Assembly (NCBI GenBank): GCA_031550755.1
Contig: JAVBOJ010000156.1
Span: forward strand, 1 to 18,889
Direction: 5' to 3'
Source of the DNA: JAVBOJ01 sp031550755
GTDB taxonomy: Bacteria > Bacillota > Clostridia > Oscillospirales > UBA929
DNA length: 18,889 nt
Part shown: in pieces, positions 14,304 to 18,889 of the stretch
Numbering within the stretch: position 1 is the first letter of the stretch
Layout of the letters: each line of letters opens with the position of its first letter
Program-made: the position numbers and the translations under genes
Notes under the pieces: model-generated
Database searches by the model: none
What the model saw: only the letters and a program-made list of their open reading frames with translations
What the model was told of the DNA's origin: nothing

Positions 14304-14948
14304 ATGACGCCGACGTTGGAATCGTTTCTCGCGCTGCTGCTGCAAAAAAATGAGCAGATGAACCTCACCGCCACGACAGACCCGGTCGAGGCGGCCGTGC
14401 GCCACATCGAGGACTCTCTGACCCTCCTGCCCTTTCTGCCGGAAGGAGCGACGGTCATCGACGTGGGCTCGGGCGGCGGTCTGCCGGGTCTGCCGCTGCG
14501 CATCCAAAATCACGCCCTGCGCATGACACTCCTGGACGCAACCGAGAAAAAAGTAGACTTTTTGCGCGATATTTGCGGAAAATTGCAGCTTTCCGATGTG
14601 TATTGCCTGTGCGCCCGGGCCGAGGAGGCCGCCCTGCTGCCGGCCAACCGCGACCGGTTTGACGCAGCGGTTTCGCGCGGTGTGGCGTTTTTGCCGGTTT
14701 TATGCGAGCTCTGCCTGCCGTTTGTGCGGCCGGGCGGGGTGTTTTTGGCCATGAAAGGCACCGACTGCGAGGCCGAAATCGCCGCCGCCGCGCACGCCCT
14801 GCGGGTGCTGGGCGGACGGTTGAAATCGCTGGAGCGGGTGACCTTGTCCGGCGGGCTGGTGCACACGGTGGTTGTCATCGAAAAAGTTTCGCCCACGCCG
14901 GCGGGCTACCCGCGCCGGTTCGCCAAGATCAAAGCCGCTCCGCTGTGA
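14304..14948 (+). CDS. rsmG: 16S rRNA 7-methylguanosine methyltransferase
   Basis: 214 residues; most homologues have about 205-240. It methylates the 16S rRNA at G527 (E. coli numbering) using SAM. Marks are NEQMNLTATTDP at the start, HIEDSL, the SAM-binding DVGSGGGLPGLPL, LLDATEKKVDFL, AVSRGVA, GGVFLAMKG and a C-terminal YPRRFAKI. In-frame TGA 6 nt upstream rules out a longer start; the GGTGATGAC before the ATG is a weak ribosome site. In many Firmicutes rsmG sits beside mnmG near the origin; here it sits before mutL, 11 nt from its start. Confidence 0.94.
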   Translation: MTPTLESFLALLLQKNEQMNLTATTDPVEAAVRHIEDSLTLLPFLPEGATVIDVGSGGGLPGLPLRIQNHALRMTLLDATEKKVDFLRDICGKLQLSDVYCLCARAEEAALLPANRDRFDAAVSRGVAFLPVLCELCLPFVRPGGVFLAMKGTDCEAEIAAAAHALRVLGGRLKSLERVTLSGGLVHTVVVIEKVSPTPAGYPRRFAKIKAAPL

Positions 14949-14959
14949 GGAGGGAGACC

Positions 14960-16822
14960 ATGGGAATCATCCGTCAGCTGCCGCGCGAGGTGTCCGACCT
15001 CATCGCCGCCGGAGAGGTGGTGGAGCGTCCGGCCGCCGCGGCCAAGGAACTCATCGAAAACGCGCTGGACGCCGGCGCCACCGAGGTTACGGTGGAATGC
15101 CAGCGGGGCGGCGTGGCGCTTTTGCGCGTGACCGACAACGGCCAGGGCATGCTGCCGGAGGATGCCCCAGCGGCCTTTCTGCCCCATGCCACCAGCAAGA
15201 TCCAAACGGCGGAAGACTTGGGGGCGGTAGAGACGCTCGGCTTTCGCGGCGAGGCGCTGGCCGCCATCGCGGCGGTGTCGCGGGTCTCGCTGTTGACCCG
15301 CGCCGCAGGTCAATCGCTGGGGTATTCGCTGACGCTGGAAGGCGGGCGGATCACCGACCGGCGCGAGGCGGGCGGGCCGCTGGGCACCACCATCGTGGTG
15401 CGCGACTTGTTTTTCAACACGCCCGCGCGGCAGAAATTCCTCAAAAAAGACGCTACCGAAGCGGCGCATATCCTTGCGGTTGTACAGAGAGCGGCGCTTT
15501 CGCACCCTGGAGTGAGTTTCCGGTTTCTCAAAGATGGGAAACAGGTGCTGCACACGCCCGGCGACCACAATTTGCGCTCCTGCCTGTACAGCCTCTGGGG
15601 GCGTGAGTTCGTCGAGGAAATGCTGGAAGTCCCTGCGCGCGAAGGGACTATACAGGTGCAGGGCTATGTCGGCCGACCGGAAAGCGCCGGCGGCAGCCGG
15701 CAAAACCAGCATTTTTTCGTCTGCGGACGCCCGGTGCGCGCCCGCGTGTTGACCGCCGCGCTGGAGGAGGCCTACAAAAACCGCCTGACGGCGGGCAGAC
15801 TGCCGTCGTGCGTTTTGCATATAACTCTTGCGCCGCAAGAGTTTGACGTCAACGTACACCCCGCCAAGTGGGAGATCAAATTTGTCTCCGACCGGGCGAT
15901 ATTCGACGCGGTGTACTACGCCGTTTTGTCTGCGCTGACCTCGCAGGAAGCCCGTCCGCAGTGGAGCGCCGCGCCCCGTGCCGCCTTTCACGGCACCGCC
16001 GCGAGCCGGAGCGACGCCTTCGTCCACACCACCGCCGAGAGCTTTCGCGCCCAAGCGGCGCAGTCGGTTCCCATTTTTGAGAATAAGTCCGCCGCGCCGG
16101 TCAGCTACCTAAAAAATAGTTCTCAAAATTGGGAATACGACTCCGCCCTGACCCTTCGCCAGCCCGACCGTCTGCCGACGGGCGGGTATTCCCCCGCCCC
16201 CCAACCGCCCCCGCCCGAGGCGGTGAAGATCCGCGAGACGGTTGCGGTGGAGTCGGTAGCGGCGGCAGTGCCCCGCCTTCTTGGCGAGGTGCTGGGCGGC
16301 TACATTTTGGCCGAAGAGGGGGACGCGCTGGTCATCATCGACCGCCACGCCGCCCATGAGCGCATGATCTACAACCGCCTCAAGCAGACCGAAAAAGACC
16401 CCATGGCGCAGCTTTTGATGGTGCCGCAGACGGTGTTTCTGCCGCCGCAGGAGGCTGAAATCCTGCTGGAGAAAAACGCCCTGCTGTCCTCGCTGGGCTT
16501 TGGGCTGGAAGAGTTTGGCCCCGGCAGTCTGCTGCTGCGCGAAGCGCCGGAGGGCCTCGATATGAGCGACCTGCCCGGGCTTTTGTCCGAGATCGCCCGC
16601 AAGCTGCTCGACGGCCGTGACGTCACGCGTACAAACGACGAAGTGCTGCATCTGGTGGCCTGCAAGGCCGCCGTCAAACTGGGGCGGGCGTCCGGCCGGG
16701 AGGAACAGTCCGAACTCGTGCGCGCCGTGCTGTCGGATCCCGATCTGCGCCACTGCCCGCACGGGCGGCCGGTGGCCGTCTGGCTGGACGCGCGGGCCAT
16801 GGAAAAGCAGTTCAAGCGATGA
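14960..16822 (+). CDS. mutL: DNA mismatch repair protein MutL
   Basis: 620 residues. It couples mismatch recognition by MutS to strand removal. The N-terminal GHKL ATPase (about 1-330) shows ELIENALDAGATEV, DNGQGM, HATSKI, GFRGEALAAI, and the NVHPAKWEIKF box. A variable linker (about 340-430) is followed by the C-terminal dimerisation/endonuclease domain with DRHAAHERMIYN, ACKAAVKLG and CPHGRP. The Asp, His and Glu of the DQHAX2EX4E motif are kept, but Gln is Arg and the last Glu is Asn. Because ACK and CPHGRP are present, nicking activity is likely. The ATG at 14960 has GAGGAGGGAG upstream; the open frame continues upstream but without a better start. mutS is not in this window. Confidence 0.95.
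   Translation: MGIIRQLPREVSDLIAAGEVVERPAAAAKELIENALDAGATEVTVECQRGGVALLRVTDNGQGMLPEDAPAAFLPHATSKIQTAEDLGAVETLGFRGEALAAIAAVSRVSLLTRAAGQSLGYSLTLEGGRITDRREAGGPLGTTIVVRDLFFNTPARQKFLKKDATEAAHILAVVQRAALSHPGVSFRFLKDGKQVLHTPGDHNLRSCLYSLWGREFVEEMLEVPAREGTIQVQGYVGRPESAGGSRQNQHFFVCGRPVRARVLTAALEEAYKNRLTAGRLPSCVLHITLAPQEFDVNVHPAKWEIKFVSDRAIFDAVYYAVLSALTSQEARPQWSAAPRAAFHGTAASRSDAFVHTTAESFRAQAAQSVPIFENKSAAPVSYLKNSSQNWEYDSALTLRQPDRLPTGGYSPAPQPPPPEAVKIRETVAVESVAAAVPRLLGEVLGGYILAEEGDALVIIDRHAAHERMIYNRLKQTEKDPMAQLLMVPQTVFLPPQEAEILLEKNALLSSLGFGLEEFGPGSLLLREAPEGLDMSDLPGLLSEIARKLLDGRDVTRTNDEVLHLVACKAAVKLGRASGREEQSELVRAVLSDPDLRHCPHGRPVAVWLDARAMEKQFKR
16068..16135. repeat. AT-rich 16-bp inverted repeat inside the mutL linker
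   Basis: TTCCCATTTTTGAGAA (16068-16083) and TTCTCAAAATTGGGAA (16120-16135) are inverted repeats with one mismatch around 36 nt. The stretch is clearly richer in A and T than the flanking gene and falls in the variable linker of the protein. It could be a small inserted palindromic element or chance. Confidence 0.45.
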
Positions 16823-17739
16823 CAAAGCTGTTGTGTGTCGTCGGCCCGACCGCGTCGGGCAAAACCGCGCTGGCCGTAGAGCTGGCGCTGCGCGTCGGCG
16901 GCGAGGTCGTCTCGTGCGACTCCATGCAGGTCTATCGCGGCATGGATATAGGAACCGCCAAACCCACTGCGGCGGAACGCAAAGGCGTCCCGCACCACAT
17001 GCTGGACGTCGTGGCTCCGTCGGAGGAGTTTTCGGCGGCGCGCTATGCCGCCGAGGCCGGTGTCATCGTTGATGACATCCTGTCGCGCGGAAAAACGCCC
17101 ATTCTGGCCGGCGGCACCGGCCTCTATCTGCGTGCGCTGGTGCGCGGTCTACCGCCTTCGATGCCCGATGACGGCGGGCTGACCCGCCAAAAATGGCAGG
17201 ATTTCGCCCTGCAAAACGGCAGCGCCGCGCTGTGGGCCGCCCTCCAAAATATTGATCCGGAAACCGCCGACCGACTGCCGCACAATGACCTGCGCCGCAT
17301 CGTGCGGGCGCTGGAGGTCTTTGATCTGACCGGTGTTCCGCTTTCGGAGCATCATCGCCTCACCCAGGCCGTTCCGCCGCGCTACGAGACCTTCATGTTG
17401 GGGCTGCGGCCGGCCGACCGGGGCTCGCTCTACCGCCGCATCGAGGCGCGGGTGGACGATATGCTGGTGCGCGGGCTGGTTGGGGAGGTGCAAACCCTTC
17501 TGGGGAGCGGACTTTCGCCCCAAGCCACCGCCATGCAGGCCATCGGATACAAGGAGGTCGCCGCCCATCTGGCCGGGCTTTGCTCCTTGCCGGAGGCCGC
17601 CGCCGCTGTCAAAATCGCCTCCACCCGGTACGCCAAGCGCCAGCTCACCTGGTTTTCCCGGCAGGAGGACACCCGGTGGCTGTGCGCTGACGATGAAAAT
17701 TTAGTCAACCTCTCGACCGAATACTTGGAAAAATTTTGA
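16819..17739 (+). CDS. miaA: tRNA dimethylallyltransferase
   Basis: 306 residues, the usual length. It adds a dimethylallyl group to A37 of tRNAs that read U-starting codons. Marks are the P-loop GPTASGKTALAVELALR, SCDSMQVYRGMDIGTAKPT, a GVPHHMLDV box, AGGTGLYLRALVRGL, LRRIVRALEVF, and an IGYKEVAAHL tail with RYAKRQLTWFSRQ. Its ATG overlaps the mutL stop by 4 nt, so it is co-translated. The mutL-miaA-hfq order is common in bacteria. Confidence 0.97.
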   Translation: MTKLLCVVGPTASGKTALAVELALRVGGEVVSCDSMQVYRGMDIGTAKPTAAERKGVPHHMLDVVAPSEEFSAARYAAEAGVIVDDILSRGKTPILAGGTGLYLRALVRGLPPSMPDDGGLTRQKWQDFALQNGSAALWAALQNIDPETADRLPHNDLRRIVRALEVFDLTGVPLSEHHRLTQAVPPRYETFMLGLRPADRGSLYRRIEARVDDMLVRGLVGEVQTLLGSGLSPQATAMQAIGYKEVAAHLAGLCSLPEAAAAVKIASTRYAKRQLTWFSRQEDTRWLCADDENLVNLSTEYLEKF

Positions 17740-17768
17740 TTGCACTACGGTATTCTGTCATGTATAAT
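17740..17768 (+). promoter_or_regulatory. Promoter in front of hfq
   Basis: TTGCAC (17740-17745), 17 nt, TATAAT (17763-17768), directly after the miaA stop. It gives hfq its own start near 17775 and a leader of about 105 nt, in addition to any read-through from miaA. Confidence 0.7.
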
Positions 17769-17788
17769 CAGTGAGAGCGTAGCCACGG

Positions 17789-17879
17789 CTCATCCGACGG
17801 TGGAGCGAGGAAATTATGTTAACCGGATGGGTGACAGAACGGACGGCTTTCGGCCGTCCCTATAAAGAGAGGGAGCACC
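17789..17879 (+). promoter_or_regulatory. Structured hfq leader with a possible upstream ORF
   Basis: CTCATCCG (17789-17796) can pair with CGGATGGG (17824-17831) with one wobble pair, and GGACGGC (17841-17847) with GCCGTCC (17853-17859). In the first loop GAGG is followed 5 nt later by ATG 17816, which opens a 61-codon frame overlapping the hfq start. No T-run follows the stems. Control of hfq translation, possibly by Hfq itself, is plausible. Confidence 0.4.
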
Positions 17880-18122
17880 ATGGTACAAAAACTTACCAAC
17901 TATCAGGACCTGTTTCTCAATCAGGCCCGCAAAGACCGACAGCTTGTGACCGTTTTTTTGGTCAACGGATTCCAAATCAAGGGCATTGTCAGAGGCTTTG
18001 ACAACTTCACGGTGGTGCTGGAGGTGGACGCTCGCCAACAGCTCATCTACAAGCACGCCATTTCTACCGTCATTCCCTCGCGTCAGATCCCCCTTGCACA
18101 GGAGACGCCTCCCGAGGAATAA
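17880..18122 (+). CDS. hfq: RNA chaperone Hfq
   Basis: 80 residues. It is an Sm-like hexamer that binds small RNAs and mRNAs. The Sm core is complete: YQDLFLNQARKD at the start with the family Gln, VTVFLVNGFQIKGIVRGFDNFTVVLEV, and the hallmark YKHAISTVIPSR. The C-terminus is short, as in other Firmicutes Hfq. The ATG follows GAGAGGGAG. It lies 140 nt after miaA and is followed without a gap by an HlyD-like gene, whose ATG begins on the base after its TAA. Confidence 0.97.
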   Translation: MVQKLTNYQDLFLNQARKDRQLVTVFLVNGFQIKGIVRGFDNFTVVLEVDARQQLIYKHAISTVIPSRQIPLAQETPPEE

Positions 18123-18889
18123 ATGAAAAAACAGGGCTTTTTTACCACCAAAATCATCATGGCCATTTTGGCGGTCTTTGTTGTGACCTTCATGGGCTAT
18201 CATGTGCTGGACGCCTTTCGGGATCCCGTCGGAACGGTGGACGCCGTCCTCTTTTCCACCCGGGACACCTTTAAGGCTACCGGCTATTTTGTGCGCGACG
18301 AGCTGGTTTTGGACGACGCGCCCGGCATCGTGGAGTTGCAAGTGCTGGAGGGCGAGCGCCTCAAGGGCGGGCAGGCCGTCGCCGTCGTGTACAGCGACGA
18401 ATCCACCCGGCTGCGCCATATTGAAGCGCGCACCTTGCAGGCGCGCGTCGAGCAGCTGGAGCTGGCCAAAAGCCATCAGGCCGATATCACCAGCACCACC
18501 GAGACCGACCGGCGCATTGATGAGACCCTGCGTGCGCTGGTCGATACGGCGGCCAACCGCGATTTTGCCAATTTGCCGCAGGCCGGCATGGAGTTTCGCG
18601 CCTATCTTTATAGCCGGGCGTATGTCTACGGCGGCGAGGTCGATCTGGACGGTCTCATTGCCGACGGCAAAAGCCGCCTGAGCGAGCTGTCCGGCGGGGA
18701 TTCCCACGGGCTGACCAGCATCCGCGTGACCGAGCCGGGCACCTTCAGTACCGTCATCGACGGCTACGAAGGCCTGCTCACGCCGAACATGCTGGACACC
18801 CTGTCGGTGGCCGATTTGGACAAGCTGCCCGCGCGGCGGCAGGCAGTTACGGTCCCCGAGGGGCTGGGCAAGCAAACCCGGGGCTTTTC
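18123..18889 (+). CDS. HlyD-like membrane-anchored adaptor protein (partial)
   Basis: 255 full codons, running off the window with no stop. MKKQGFFTTK is followed by one transmembrane helix (about residues 9-30, IIMAILAVFVVTFMG). A lipoyl/barrel-sandwich-like first half comes next (APGIVELQVLEGERLKGGQAVAVVYSDE), then a coiled-coil stretch (RHIEARTLQARVEQLELAK) and the return half (VTEPGTFSTVIDGYEGLLTP). This matches HlyD-type adaptors encoded after hfq in Clostridia. As the organism looks Gram-positive, a true outer-membrane efflux role is unlikely; a cell-envelope or division-linked role is possible. GAGG 6 nt upstream lies inside the end of hfq, so translation is probably coupled. Confidence 0.8.
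   Translation, partial: MKKQGFFTTKIIMAILAVFVVTFMGYHVLDAFRDPVGTVDAVLFSTRDTFKATGYFVRDELVLDDAPGIVELQVLEGERLKGGQAVAVVYSDESTRLRHIEARTLQARVEQLELAKSHQADITSTTETDRRIDETLRALVDTAANRDFANLPQAGMEFRAYLYSRAYVYGGEVDLDGLIADGKSRLSELSGGDSHGLTSIRVTEPGTFSTVIDGYEGLLTPNMLDTLSVADLDKLPARRQAVTVPEGLGKQTRGF

Noticed and set aside
14906..16054. 382-codon minus-strand frame opposite mutL
   Set aside because: Antisense to the conserved MutL ATPase domain.
17814..18875. 353-codon minus-strand frame opposite hfq and the HlyD-like gene
   Set aside because: Antisense to Hfq with its full Sm motifs; no recognisable protein.

Overview
This 18.9 kb window looks like chromosomal DNA of a GC-rich member of the Clostridia (Firmicutes), possibly Oscillospiraceae-like. 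Three things point there: the conserved order rsmG-mutL-miaA-hfq-HlyD-like gene, Gram-positive-type AGGAGG ribosome binding sites with several TTG starts, and a SipW/TasA-type secretion locus. The assignment rests on gene content and style; no search was run. There are no rRNA or tRNA genes, CRISPR arrays, transposases or phage genes.

Left part (1-4112). After the 3' end of a gene (1-204, a C-terminal helix-turn-helix-like tail) and two hairpins comes a minus-strand operon. In transcription order it holds a Pro/Ser/Thr-rich secreted protein, an ER-type signal peptidase SipW, a TasA/camelysin-like secreted protein, and a small secreted protein. A near-consensus sigma-A promoter at 3959-3987 drives it through a leader of about 240 nt. 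The likely job is export and processing of a surface or matrix fibre system.

Middle-left (4113-9009, minus strand). A large secreted protein (Fn3, FG-GAP-like propeller, Fn3, Ig-like) stands alone behind its own -10 element. Upstream of it an OmpR-type response regulator and a membrane histidine kinase overlap by 4 nt and end at a canonical terminator (6802-6833).

Middle (9014-12353, minus strand). aroB, aroC and aroA overlap tightly, and the response regulator follows aroA after 4 nt. aroB-aroC-aroA-RR-HK is therefore probably one transcription unit of shikimate-pathway and signalling genes.

Middle-right (12354-13730). A divergent intergenic region carries two tandem imperfect 23-bp repeats. 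Rightward come a PAP2-family phosphatase and a TetR regulator whose reading frame is cut by an in-frame TAA 23 codons before a second stop. A bidirectional terminator separates it from a leftward coiled-coil gene built on 21-bp repeats.

Right part (14187-18889). Back-to-back promoters serve the coiled-coil gene and rsmG. Rightward follow rsmG, mutL and miaA (translation fidelity and mismatch repair), then an independently promoted hfq with a structured leader. A membrane-anchored HlyD-like adaptor abuts hfq and runs off the window.

The observations most worth a second look are the interrupted TetR gene, the SipW/TasA-like operon with its unfamiliar partner proteins, the aro/two-component linkage, the tandem repeat in the aroB/PAP2 intergenic region, and the hfq leader with an overlapping upstream ORF.
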